From Pyrocephalus nanus (Eukaryota; Chordata; Aves; Passeriformes; Tyrannidae), in contig CM076269.1 in the NCBI GenBank assembly GCA_038380795.1, positions 6,386,001 to 6,450,000 on the forward strand: 64,000 nt of DNA, read 5' to 3'. The translations under genes and the position numbers were made by a program. Within the stretch, counting starts at the first letter, position 1; every line of letters starts with the position of its first letter. The notes beneath the pieces are model-generated. The model did not search any database and was not told where the DNA came from. It worked only from the letters and a program-made list of their open reading frames with translations. Positions 1 to 10,050 of this stretch are shown piece by piece.

Positions 1-269
1 CAGTCTCAACATGATTAATATAAAGACCTTCCACTTTCACACCTACCGACCTCACCCCCTCCGTTTAACACCCAGAGCTGCCCAGTGCCACACCCTGCCC
101 CTCGCAGGGGTGCATTTCAAACCACAGCCGCTCCTTCCCGGGATTTCTTTTGCTCCCTTTTTTTTCCAAGAGTGCTTTTCCCACACCGCCCAGCTTTCCC
201 AAGAATGAGGGTCTCTTAAAACACCCCAACTTTTCCGTAAGCAAATGAGAGCTGTGGAGGGGCGCGGCT
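1..269. other. Unique sequence left of the CpG island
   Basis: No gene, repeat or RNA is recognisable. If the minus-strand exon at 531-578 is real, this stretch lies in the first intron of that gene. It contains a short run of T near 157-168. Composition rises in G+C towards the island. Confidence 0.5.
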
Positions 270-530
270 GCTGCCAGCACCAAGGAGGGGCACAGGGGCC
301 GGCTGCCGGGGGATGCACACACAGAAGGGCTGTCGTGCCCCCACGGAGCGCGGCCTCCGCTCGCCAGCACGGTCCGGAACAGCCTCCCTTAAGATCCTCC
401 GGGGCCAGCAGAGCGGGGCGGCGGCCGGGACAGGAAAGCGGGGCGGGAAGCGGCGCCGGAAGAGCAAAGCGCGGCTTGTGCTGCCGCCGAGCCCGGCCGA
501 GGGCGGCGGGGGCGCGGCCCGGGCACTCAC

Positions 531-578
531 CGAGCGCAGCTCCAGCTGCAGGACACAGCGCAGCGCTTTCCGCGGCAT
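531..578 (-). CDS. First coding exon of an unidentified gene running off to the left
   Basis: Reading the minus strand, an ATG at 578-576 opens 16 codons, MPRKALRCVLQLELRS, followed directly by TCG|GTGAGTG, an excellent splice donor (intron begins at 530). The exon is 48 bp, so the intron is phase 0. The context before the ATG is G+C-rich, and it is the first in-frame ATG inside the island; the frame upstream stays open only through high G+C. A near-consensus X-box lies 58 bp upstream, fitting a start site close by and suggesting a ciliary or RFX-controlled gene. The remaining exons lie outside the window, so the product cannot be named; I do not recognise the 16 residues. An alternative minus-strand ATG at 775-773, in another frame, has a good context but leads only into low-complexity codons. 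Confidence 0.6.
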
Positions 579-635
579 GGGCGGGCGGGCGGCGGGGCCC
601 GCCGGGCCCGGGGCCGCTGGGGCTCGGCCGACGCC

Positions 636-649
636 GTTGTCACGGCAAC
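636..649. promoter_or_regulatory. X-box (RFX binding site)
   Basis: The plus strand reads GTTGTCACGGCAAC. Against the RFX consensus GTNRCC-N2-RGYAAC, the second half-site (GGCAAC) is perfect and the first has one mismatch. The motif is a near-palindrome and lies inside the CpG island, 58 bp upstream of the minus-strand ATG at 578. Paired half-sites this close to a start site are typical of genes for cilia and basal bodies controlled by RFX2, RFX3 and FOXJ1. The motif and its position are seen; the ciliary role is inference. Confidence 0.6.
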
Positions 650-840
650 CGGGGCGCGTCCGGCCCGCGGGCACCGCTCCGCCCTCCGCCCACAGCCCGC
701 TCCGCCCTCCCCGGGGGCGGCTTCACCTCCTGCCCGCACCTCCCTCCTGCCCGCACCGCCCCTCGTCGCCGCCATCGCTTCCAGAGCCTTGCTTGGCGGT
801 GCTGGAGAGTCACTACACACTGCCCGCAGTGCCGGGCTCT

Positions 841-865
841 GTCCCGTCCCGTCCCGTCCCATCCC
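841..865 (+). repeat. (GTCCC)n pentanucleotide repeat
   Basis: Four perfect GTCCC units followed by ATCCC form a short simple repeat at the right edge of the CpG island. Just before it, at 729-759, the block CCTGCCCGCACC occurs twice, so this edge of the island is locally repetitive. Confidence 0.85.
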
Positions 866-910
866 AGCGGTGTAGCCCCTCGGTAGCTTTCCGCAGGGCC
901 TCCTGCCCTC

Positions 911-1290
911 ACAAAATCACAGAGTCAATTTGTTCGGAAAAGACCTCTTTGAGATCACCGAGGTCCAGCCTATGACTGAGCATCATCACCATGTAAACCA
1001 GACCATGGCACTCAGTGCCACGTCCAGTCTTTCCTTAAACAATTCCAGGGACGGTGATTCCGCCACCTCCCTGGGCAGCCCATTCCGATGTTAAATGACC
1101 TCTTCTGTGAAGAAATGTCTCCGTATGTCCAATCCAAACCTCCCCTAGCGCCGTTTAAGTATATATCCTTCCGTCCTGTCGGTAATCCTGTTCCTCTTCC
1201 CTGCTAATCCCTCAGCCTCCTCAGGTGCTCCCTCCTGCCCCATTCCTTCCCCTCACTGGCCGGCTCATGCTGGCACTGTCCGCATGGACT
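911..1290 (-). mobile_element. CR1 LINE fragment, 3' end, degraded
   Basis: On the plus strand the sequence starts with ACAAAATCACAGAGTC, a decayed form of the CR1 terminal ATTCTATGATTCT repeat in reverse. It continues through blocks matching the conserved CR1 3' region: 'aattccagggacggtgattc', 'cacctccctgggcagcccat', 'tcttctgtgaagaaatgtct' and 'ctcagcctcctcaggtgctcc'. After about 1240 the order jumps to a block like 'gccggctcatgctg', which lies further upstream in CR1, so there is an internal deletion. The element is in minus orientation and 5'-truncated, as nearly all bird CR1 copies are. It abuts the CpG island. No reading frame survives. Confidence 0.85.
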
Positions 1291-1666
1291 GTGGTGCTGA
1301 TGGAGAGCTGCTGGGCTGCATCAAAAGCGATAAATAATAGGCAAAATATAATTTACAGCTTCTCTGCCTTCTGAAAGGCCAGACAGCGACAGTGATGGGT
1401 GCTGTGTTGTGTGATGGAGAGCTGGTGTGAAAGCTGAAGCGTCCAGCATGGGGCAGGGCACCAGACAGGTCACAGACAAGGACAGCGCTGCCGTGGGGCA
1501 TCCAGGAGGAGTGTGAGGCTCGGAACGTGTCAGATCCATCCATCTTCTTGGGCTTCCTGCAGAAAGGAGCCAAGAGAGCCTTCCTATCAGCAAAGGGGTC
1601 ACAGCCAAATTTTGTACAGCTCTAGGGCTGAACAGCTAAAAAGCATTAAATTGCCATGTTACCATG

Positions 1667-1716
1667 TTTTCTTTCTTTTTTTCTTTCTTTTTTTTTTTTT
1701 TTTTTTTTTTCCTTTT
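1667..1716 (+). repeat. T-rich simple repeat
   Basis: A tract of T with occasional C, including a run of more than 20 consecutive T. It is simple sequence; no gene-derived sequence or target-site duplication beside it marks it as a retrogene tail. Confidence 0.9.
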
Positions 1717-2453
1717 AACACAATTCACCTGCATCCTGTTGTAGGCATCTGGGCCCTTTTGACTCGAGTATCCTGTTTTAATGTCCTCTGTGGGTGAGAC
1801 ACGGTGGACACGGTATATTCTGACTGGTCCCATGTTCAGAGACTTGTCTGCATGCTTATGTCTAAAACTGTCTGTTCATGCTCATCTTTCCGCTTTCATT
1901 ACTGCACAGACTCAAATTTATGCCACTGATCTTGATCACTATTTTGATCATATCAAAGATATTCCCCGGCGTCTTTGCTGCTAAATTGTTTTCAGAGTAT
2001 TTACAATCACGTACAGCACCAAAATAGTCTGACTTTATGTCTTGGCAACTGCAAGTCGTTTCAGCCTCAGACTGTGAAGGGATTTAAGCCTTTAAATATT
2101 CTTTCCAAAGTCACAAGTATAGCTGTAGAGCAGGAAATTTTAATTGCCTCCAAAAGAGAGCAGTGGCTCAAATGTATCCTTCAGCTTTCTTTATTTTAAT
2201 TTTACAATTTCGAAGAAAAATCATGCTAAGTGATCTGGAAAGAAACAGAATTTTCAAAATGTTTTGATTTCTTTTATATTTTTTTTTAAGGAAACTGCAA
2301 AGAACATAATATACCAGTGCAGACAAAAGTGAAATATATAGATAGACTAAATATCACTACTAATACTTTATATCAGCCTTTTAAAATAAATAAATGACTG
2401 GAAATACAGGCCTTGGTTTCATTAATGTAACTTCTGTAACAGCTGTGAGGGAG

Positions 2454-2517
2454 TTTTTTGTTTGTTTGTTTGTTTATGGGGTTTACGTGTTTGGGATTTT
2501 TTTTTTTTTTTTTTTTT
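2454..2517 (+). repeat. (TTTG)n plus poly-T
   Basis: A TTTG microsatellite of about five units (2454-2475) is followed 20 bp later by a run of 21 T (2497-2517). Similar T/TG-rich tracts recur near 9091 and 30390. Confidence 0.9.
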
Positions 2518-5500
2518 GTCTGGGCAAAGGATTTTGTATTTAAGGCCTGGAAAAGCCTCATTTTTGAACTGTAGACTTCTAGTACATATATTAAGGAGGA
2601 GCTGACACTTGGATAAAATCATTTTCTCAGCATTATCAGTCTCAAGGTTATGAATAGCATTCCAGAGTTAATGAGAAGAAAATTCTCACAGATCCATAGC
2701 CTCAGATGGTATAATACTGGTAGCAGTATTAAAATGGTTTATTGCTTATTTTCAGCTACCTTTCATATACATGCTTTTTGGAGGGATAAATAACGTGTTA
2801 AAGATTGTGAAGTATGAGATATTATGGTAAGTGTGGCCATATAAGAACAGAAGATAGATAAATGCTGAAATCAAAAATGGCATCACGTTTGTGATGAGAA
2901 TTTAATATCCATGTGCAGTGCCCTGGAACAGAAGTACTTTATAGCCCTTGAAAAAGGAGCATGAGGCAGGACAAAAAGCTTCTCCAAAGTGATAAGGCAG
3001 TGATGAATTTCAGTGCTTTTCCCTGGTAAACCCTCTGGTCTGCAGAGTTTCTGCTACTTCACCTCTCTGGGCCTTGGGAAGAAAGGCTGCTGCTGCAGTG
3101 TTTTCCTGTCCAGCCCTTTATGCAGCAGTGCAAGACCCATCTGGACCTTCTCGTTTTTGTTAAATGCATGTTTTAGACTTGCATTTGCACTGCAGGAACA
3201 ATAATGCAGGAATCTGGGGGACAGTGAGGGAAAACCCCTGACTTTCTGTTAAAATCCATGTCCAATAAGCAAAACTGATAATCAAAGCAACAAAAAAGGT
3301 GCATGCTACTGTAATAGACCTGAGGTTGTAGCTGCTGTAAAGTTTCCCTGCTGTGATAGCACATTAATTCCTTTGCTTTTACAGCAATAAATCTTGTAAC
3401 ACTACTTATACTTAGTTCCATGTATTAAAAGAGCTTGAATGATAGTTCTGCATTGTGTTAATTTATTTTTTTTTTTGCAATCTCCTCCAATTATAAGCCT
3501 CATCTTTTCCTGTCCTCTGGACCCTCCAACATGGCTCCTACGGCAGAGATCTGATGTCATAAAAATATTCAATTTTGCTCTTATTTCTACTATTACAAAC
3601 TAGGAGTAACTGTCAAAAGAGTGAGGTTACACTGGTTTAAGATAATTATGATAAGATTTATACTATATTGCTGCAGGGCTCATGATGGTCAGGCTTCAGT
3701 GCATTGAAATTTGTTACAAAATAGGTGAAGTGGGAAAAACAGGAAGAGTTAGGTTTGCAAACAGTGGATATTCCACAGTTCAGAATCTAAAACATACTGG
3801 GGGTTAGACAGAATTAGATCAGATAAGGCTGGAAATCAGAGAACAAGTCTAACATCACCAGGTTTGTCAGAGGCTCAGTTTAAGCTAAGAAGCCAGGAAT
3901 GTTTTTCCCTTAAGCTTAGGAAGCATTACGCTGGGGGCAAAGTGGTATTGCACGGTCATTCTGGCAATCAAAATGAGGGAAATAAAGGAGCTTTCCACAT
4001 TTTACCACCCTCTACTGCAGTCCTTAGGAGTGTTGTCAGAGATCCATTTTGGCCTACTTTAAGCCCCTGATGCTGACCAAGCAGCCAGAGATGTCCATCT
4101 TACTGCACATCGAGCCCGTTATTTAGATATCATCACCATGCACGATTGACTTGTCATTAAGAACTGTGGAGAATTCCCGGAAGACATCTACTCAAATAAC
4201 AGCAATAAATTATGAGATATGGTAAGGTTTCCACGTTAGAAAGGCAAACAAACAAAACATTAAGACATTTTACTTTGGAAAGGAGAAAAATAAGATGTAA
4301 TACAAAGGAGGTACATAAGGGATTGAATGACATGTAGAAATGGGTACTTCTGTTTGCCTATGCCTATTTATCCTTTCAGAGGACACATGCAATGAAATTA
4401 AAAGACAACACAGTCAAGACTGATAGAAGAAAGTACTTTAGATAGTGGAACTCGTTACCACAAGATACATTTGACAGCATTCAAAGCAGAATTGCAGTGC
4501 TTTCGGGACCCCACCGGACAATACCCACATGTGTTACTTATTCTGATCTTCTGACTCGCTGCTGCTGGTTAAATGTGCAATTCACAAAAGTCATTCCCTG
4601 TGCATAGAATTGTAGTCAAGGAAAACAGCCAGCAGAAGTTTAGACTAAACAATGCCAGAACGCTATAGAGCAGAGCTGAAAGAATTTTGTAATGTGAGAG
4701 ATTCTAATAGGATCTAAGGGGACCGAAGTGAATTGCATTACTGCAGACAGTAATGTAATGGGGAGGTAGAGCGTTAGATTATTGATGAGGACAGAGGATG
4801 GAGATTACCTGAGGGTGTCAGCACACTCTTCACAAAATACATTTTCATCTAATCTTTCTACTTTAAAGCAGGAAAAAAAGTTGCCCAGAAGTTAGCATTC
4901 ATTAATATCTATTGCTTTAGAAAAAGGCCACAATGATTTTGTCGATCCTGTCTTATTGAGCATCTTGCTCTTTCTCGACGTGCAAAGACACAACCGGGCA
5001 GGGCTCTTGGCTTCCTTGATGAATCTACAAGTTGTTACAGGCAAAAGGCCACCTGCTCATGTTGTTATGTAGGCAAAGCAGTGACCTTTCTTCCCCGTTC
5101 CCTCCCAGTCTCACTGGTGCCTATTGAAGAGCATTTTCATTACAGACCTGAAAAAACTCAGGGCCTCTTTAATATTTAACAGGGGCTCAGCCATGGCACA
5201 GCAATTCCTCCATATTGCTGCTAAGTCAATACTGGCTTTGGTGGATGTGACCATTAGCTTTGCTCATTCTTGATGTATATCACGCCTGCAGCAGAGAAAT
5301 AGGCAGGCTACCTTAAGACATGGAAGTTTTCATAACATGTAAGCTGTTTTCCAGGTCTGCTAAATTCTTTCTTGACTGGCTGCAGCTAAAGAAATCAAAC
5401 CTGATTTGATTACAGCCACTAGAGGAATATTCCAGATCTTGAATTCAGTTGTAGTAATTGGAAACCTGTGTTGTAAAGGAATAATCTAAATTCATCTAAG

Positions 5501-8414
5501 AGATAACTTCTATAAATACAGTCTTATGAATTCAGAAATGGCGCAGATTCAATCAGCCAAGACAGCATTAGCTTTGTACCCCTAGAAAGTTCCTCGGCTC
5601 TCCCTTACTCAGTTCAAAAGAGGTAACATTTTTCTTGATGCTTTACATTTAAAATAAATCGTCTTAGATGGAGACATTGCTCTAGCAAAGTTTTTGCCTG
5701 AAACAAAATTCTTCTAACCAAGTTATAAACCCCTCAAAATCAGGCTTTATAATGGGACTGCTGATAGACCCTTAACAATAGCGTTGTGAATGGCGCTGCT
5801 ATAATTAATGATACTTCAGAAAGATTTATGGTCCTTAGAAAGAGATAAAACAGAAATATCATTGCTTCTTTGCCTCCCATCATTTTATCCTCTATGAAAT
5901 TTTATGTGAAATAAGTCAAATGAAAAATGTAAGCTCTTAATCTTTTCCCAGAGTCCTGTCTCTCACTTGATGAACACTTTCACAGAATAAATTAGAGCTT
6001 TTTATTCCTTATGTATGTACAGCTTTGTATTTAAAAAGCAAAGAAAAGAATATTGTTGGCTTGGCAAAGCAACTCAAAACAATGGTTATGGAGGAAGCAA
6101 AAAATTACCAACTATTTTTGTCTATCCTTTTGCCATCCCAGAGACAACAACTCTTGTCCTGCAGTAGTTCAGAGCAGCTGGCTTGTACGTGTACAAAAGT
6201 GCATTCTGCATTGGAGAACCTCTGCTGATGGAAAGTCATCCACAATGGCTCTGGCTGCAGCAGCGAGAGCACAGTGGCCTGAGCAGAAAGCCAGAATCTG
6301 TGGCTTGATTACAGAGGATAGTGTTTGTGTTGAAAAAATGCAGGATACTATATGGATCTTTAATTTAACTGGGAAAGGCATAGCCAGAAGCAGTGGCTGG
6401 AAGCTGAAGCTATAAAAAAATTGAATCAGATATTTGGCATTGTATTATAACAGAGAAAGGGAGTAACCACTGGAACAGGCTATCAAAGGGAAAGTGAGTT
6501 CTCCATTTTCTGACAATACCAAAGGAAAATGAGGAGCTCACTAAAGAAATGTTTTTATGTAAACAAAATGTATTCTAGTCAAACAAAACGAAGAGTGACT
6601 AACAGTATTTAATGGTCCGTGATGTACCAGAGGCTGACCTGATGGTCTGTCAGTGAACATTGTGACTCTGTAAAGCATGTTGAAAAATAAAGCGCTGCTT
6701 ACTGAGCAGAGAGCAGAGGAGAGGGCTCTGAACAGTTTGCCTTGGAGCTTGTGCACTGCAGCACCTGGCATTGCCAAAGGAGGTGCTGGGAGGGCAGCAG
6801 GGAGTGTTCTGAGGCCCAAAGAGCAAAGGCACAGCGCGGCTCAGAGCTTGACAGAGTTGTCTCAACTGAGCTGTCTGTGTGCGTGGCAGCAAGTTGGTGT
6901 CAGGCAGAGTCTGCAGGGGAAAAGCTTCACCTCTGGGCAGCCAGGATGAGGCAGCAGCTGAATAGGGACTGGGAAATCACAGTTTTGGCATAGGCCACCT
7001 GAAATGGCAGTTAAAGCTCAAAATCCATCACATCCAGATGACAGAGTCCCAGACTCTGGCTTCTGTTGGCCTCATCCAGCTCAGATGGCGTCTAATTCCT
7101 TGTTTTTCAAAAGCCTCTGCAGTGTGTCAGGAATTTTGTCCCTTTGCCCATTAAAGCAGCAGTGTTTGAGCATCTTCACTGTTATTTTGATTGACTACAG
7201 TGAAGTCACTAAAGAACCTCAAGGACTTTCTGGCTGGCTTGTTTTCCTGTTATAAATTGTAGCTTCTTGTATTAGAGAAGAAAACTGAAACGCTTTCTTT
7301 AATAACTAAAGTTACAGTTTCTAATAGGGAGCTCTGAGATCTGTACTCAAATTCTCCATAAACTATAACATAGCTCCTTTAAAATTTCTCCAATCCATCA
7401 GGAACATAGAGGGATTCTTTTTTTTTTTTCTTTTTTAAATGACAAGAACTTTTGGTTTTCAATGAAATTCACTTTGGAGGGCAGAACATTTTTTTTTTTC
7501 ATTGTAAGAAGATTTGTAAAGGGGCAGGATTGTGGCTATTAATAGAGTCTTTCCTAAAGAAAATCATCAAATCCTTTACAGCACTAGGCAGATCTGGGCT
7601 AGAAAGTATAACAGGATGGTATAGAGCAGCCCAGATAGCAACAGAGAGAAAATGGAGCAGGAAGAAAGAAAAAAAATGGAAGCCCAAAAAGAAGAGCAGA
7701 TGCCAATTAGAATTCTCACAGGCTCCAGCAAGGAGTGAGCATAAGAAGCTGTAGGAAAAGAAAGGATAGAGTGGATTAGTGTTAATCAGAAACATGGGAA
7801 AGTAGGAAAGGTTTTAAATGAGCTTTTGAGTTAGCAGCTCGAAAGAGAATTCCAGATCCATCAAGTGTAGGAGCAGAAATAAAATGCAGAATATCAGAAG
7901 ATACATCTGAGTCCTGAGCAATTAACTTCTACTTCTGAAAGTAATAAGACATTTTTTGGAAATGGAGTCTTTTCTCTCTCTCTCTTTCTCTCTCCAGCAC
8001 TATTTTCCTTATCCCAGTGAAAGAGTGCATTTACTATTATAAGAAAGGGACTCCTACCTGATTTCTCTTTCACTGTCCTAATGGGATATACATACAGCAC
8101 CTTGTTAGAGGAAAATTAAGCACTAAGGAACTAGAACTTGCCCATTCTCTGGCAATGAGTTTGCCCAAGCACATAGTGCAGGAGAATTGCCTCTGAAGTT
8201 GGATAAGTTACACCAAGTAAGAAGCTGGCACAGTACGGGACAGTGTTTGTATTACAGTCACGAGCTGTCTGAAGATCTTGGGGTTCAAGATGAGTTCCAA
8301 AATCTACTAAAGCCACCACTGAATTGAATAAACATTAGAGTAGGATGGCTGGACTGTGAGAGTAAGGGTTCTCCTTAAAGCTCTGAGATATGAAACGTCC
8401 CTTAATATTTCTAG

Positions 8415-8460
8415 GCTGCCAATTTAACTACCTGTAAAATGAGGAGAGTAACACTTACTC

Positions 8461-8463
<3 letters not shown>
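8415..8463 (+). mobile_element. Possible MIR/CORE-SINE relic
   Basis: The words around 'ctacctgtaaaatgaggaga' and 'gtaacacttactca' resemble the 3' half of MIR-type SINEs, whose consensus contains a 'catctgtaaaatggggataataatagtacctacctca' block. The relic is short and is followed directly by a long A tract. MIR-like SINEs predate the amniote split and are found as rare decayed relics in birds. A chance match cannot be excluded. Confidence 0.35.

Positions 8464-8499
<36 letters not shown>
8464..8499 (+). repeat. Poly-A tract, 36 bp
   Basis: An uninterrupted run of 36 A, the longest pure homopolymer in the window. It could be the grown-out tail of a retroposed sequence on the plus strand, but the preceding 100 bp shows only a possible MIR-like relic and no recognisable gene copy. 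Confidence 0.9.
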
Positions 8500-8505
<6 letters not shown>

Positions 8506-9759
8506 CCCCACCAATTATCTGTTTTTAGAGGCTGTACAATGGTATCATTACCCATCCTATTTCTGTCTTTGGCTTTATCTGCAGTCTAAGAAAGAATATC
8601 TCTGTATTTGTGTTTCTTTTACATATGAATCATTGTTAAAGCTTAATGAGGAAACTAATACTATATGAAAAGGTTGTTTTCTCATTAGTTAAATATTTAC
8701 TTTTTAAAAGCTCTATGTATTCCTAGAGTATTATTAATTCATTGTTTGCTAAACAATATCTTATCCAGTCCCTTTTTATTTCCTCACCTGACATAATTTT
8801 AAGCAACTGCCATCAGTGCCTTAGTTCCAGTCATCAGTTCTGGATCTCTGCACCGCTGAATCACAGCAGAACAAACTTCATCCAAACAAAACACAGACAT
8901 GTACATCAAGTCAGCCAGAGCTCCTGACATGGAGTTTGTGCCAGTTTAGTGCCTTAGCATTGGCTTTGCACTGGCTGCCAAAGGACAGAGGATGCTGGAT
9001 CCAGTGTAACATCAGACTAGCACAGAGAGTCAGTCTATGCCTAACGTAGCATAAAAACTGCCAGCACTACGACAAGCCTTCTGTGTTTGGTTTTGTTTTT
9101 TTTTTTTTTTTTTGATCAATTTTAAACCGGCAGAGTGAGCATACATGAGATCAGTGCTTTACATCACATTGCCACAGTAGTTTGGATCCAACTCTAAGAG
9201 TCTTAAAGTCACAGCCTGGTCACACCCAAGCATGAAGTCAGTTTTTGCTCTCTAGTTACAAGGTGGTAAAACACCACTGAATTCAAACAAAACCTAAACG
9301 TCACATCCATTTTTGATGCACTGGGATATATTATGGTGATGAAAGGAAGTCTTCTGGCATGGTAGAAGATGAATCCTACATTACAACCTCAAACCGGGCC
9401 ACCCTGTGTGTGGCCACGAGGGAAGAGATGAGCTCTCAGGGAACAGAAACCCAAAAGTTTGCTCAAGTTTCTTGCTCCACGCACGTGCCAGCTTTTCCAG
9501 TCGGACGTGACTCTCTTTTAATGACCAAAGTTATAAAAAAAAAAACAAACCCTCTGAAAATAGGGCTTTGTGACAGAAACGCCTACACAGCTGTAACAGC
9601 CACTTCTCAAATGTGCTGCTGCTTAAGAACCACAAGAATAATATGGCAAAATGTGCCGACTTTTGCAGTTTTCCCCTCTTTTGTTGAAACTAATGAGTCA
9701 CGATTAGAGTAATGCTTTTCTGTGACTCTGAAACCATTTTGCTTAATGAGGTACTAAGT
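8500..9759. other. Gene-free unique DNA
   Basis: No gene or transposable element recognised. A T-rich run occupies 9091-9113. The 117-codon plus-strand open frame at 9359-9712 shows no domain, no splice context and an A-run (9535-9544) inside it, and is judged random. Confidence 0.5.
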
Positions 9760-10050
9760 CTTTATAATTAGGCCCAGAAGGGAACTGGGACATGGCCCCT
9801 TAAGAGCAATAATTATTTAGGTTATTTATGGTAATAAAAAATTGAAAATAGGAATTCTTCCTCAGAATGCAACTATTTATTCTTTTACATATTGCCTAAT
9901 AGGCAATTACCCTATTAAGGCAACGTTTTGTTGCTAAAGACATTAATTGAAATGTAAATTAAATGTAAATCAGCTAATTAAATTGATATGCAATGAACTT
10001 GTCATGCAGGCCTTTGAGATCAGATGCATTTTACTAATAAACAAGTGTTA
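9760..10050. promoter_or_regulatory. Candidate conserved noncoding element, homeobox-site rich
   Basis: This A+T-rich block carries clustered homeodomain-type core words: AATTAG, AATTAC, TTAATTG, TAATTAAATT and repeated TGTAAAT. It also has an octamer-like ATGCAATG and an imperfect hairpin at 9894-9921. Such clustering is typical of developmental enhancers in gene deserts. What is seen is the motif cluster and the lack of repeats or simple sequence; conservation and enhancer activity are inference and were not tested. Confidence 0.35.
9894..9921. other. Imperfect inverted repeat
   Basis: GCCTAATAGG and CCTATTAAGGC pair over 10 bp with one bulged A, separated by a 7-base loop, CAATTAC. It sits in the middle of the candidate regulatory element at 9760-10050. 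It might be a paired binding site or a small hairpin. Confidence 0.5.

Larger units (their letters stand above)
270..870. promoter_or_regulatory. CpG island promoter
   Basis: This stretch is very rich in G+C and CpG, densest between about 400 and 760, while the rest of the window is A+T-rich and CpG-poor. It contains several GC-box-like runs (for example the GGGCGGGCGGGCGG run at 579-592), an X-box at 636-649 and a minus-strand first coding exon at 531-578. In birds such islands mark promoters of broadly expressed or developmental genes. The island could be bidirectional, but no convincing plus-strand coding exon was found. The long open frames here on both strands are expected from the high G+C content alone, because stop codons are rare in such sequence. 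Limits were set by eye. Confidence 0.85.
1291..8400. other. Gene-free unique DNA
   Basis: No gene or interspersed repeat could be recognised in this roughly 7 kb, apart from simple T-rich tracts listed separately. All open frames are below about 120 codons, lack family resemblance and have no good splice context. The sequence is A+T-rich. The part from about 5400 to 6000 is less random in look, with TAATTA-type and AATAAA-like words, a few retained CpGs (GGCGCAG, GGCGCTG) and few homopolymers, and might contain a conserved element, but this is only an impression. Confidence 0.5.

Noticed and set aside
313..975. Long overlapping open frames (up to 220 codons) on both strands through the CpG island
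   Set aside because: High G+C removes stop codons in all frames; the products are Pro/Ala/Arg/Gly-rich without domains, and the plus-strand frame runs on into a CR1 element.
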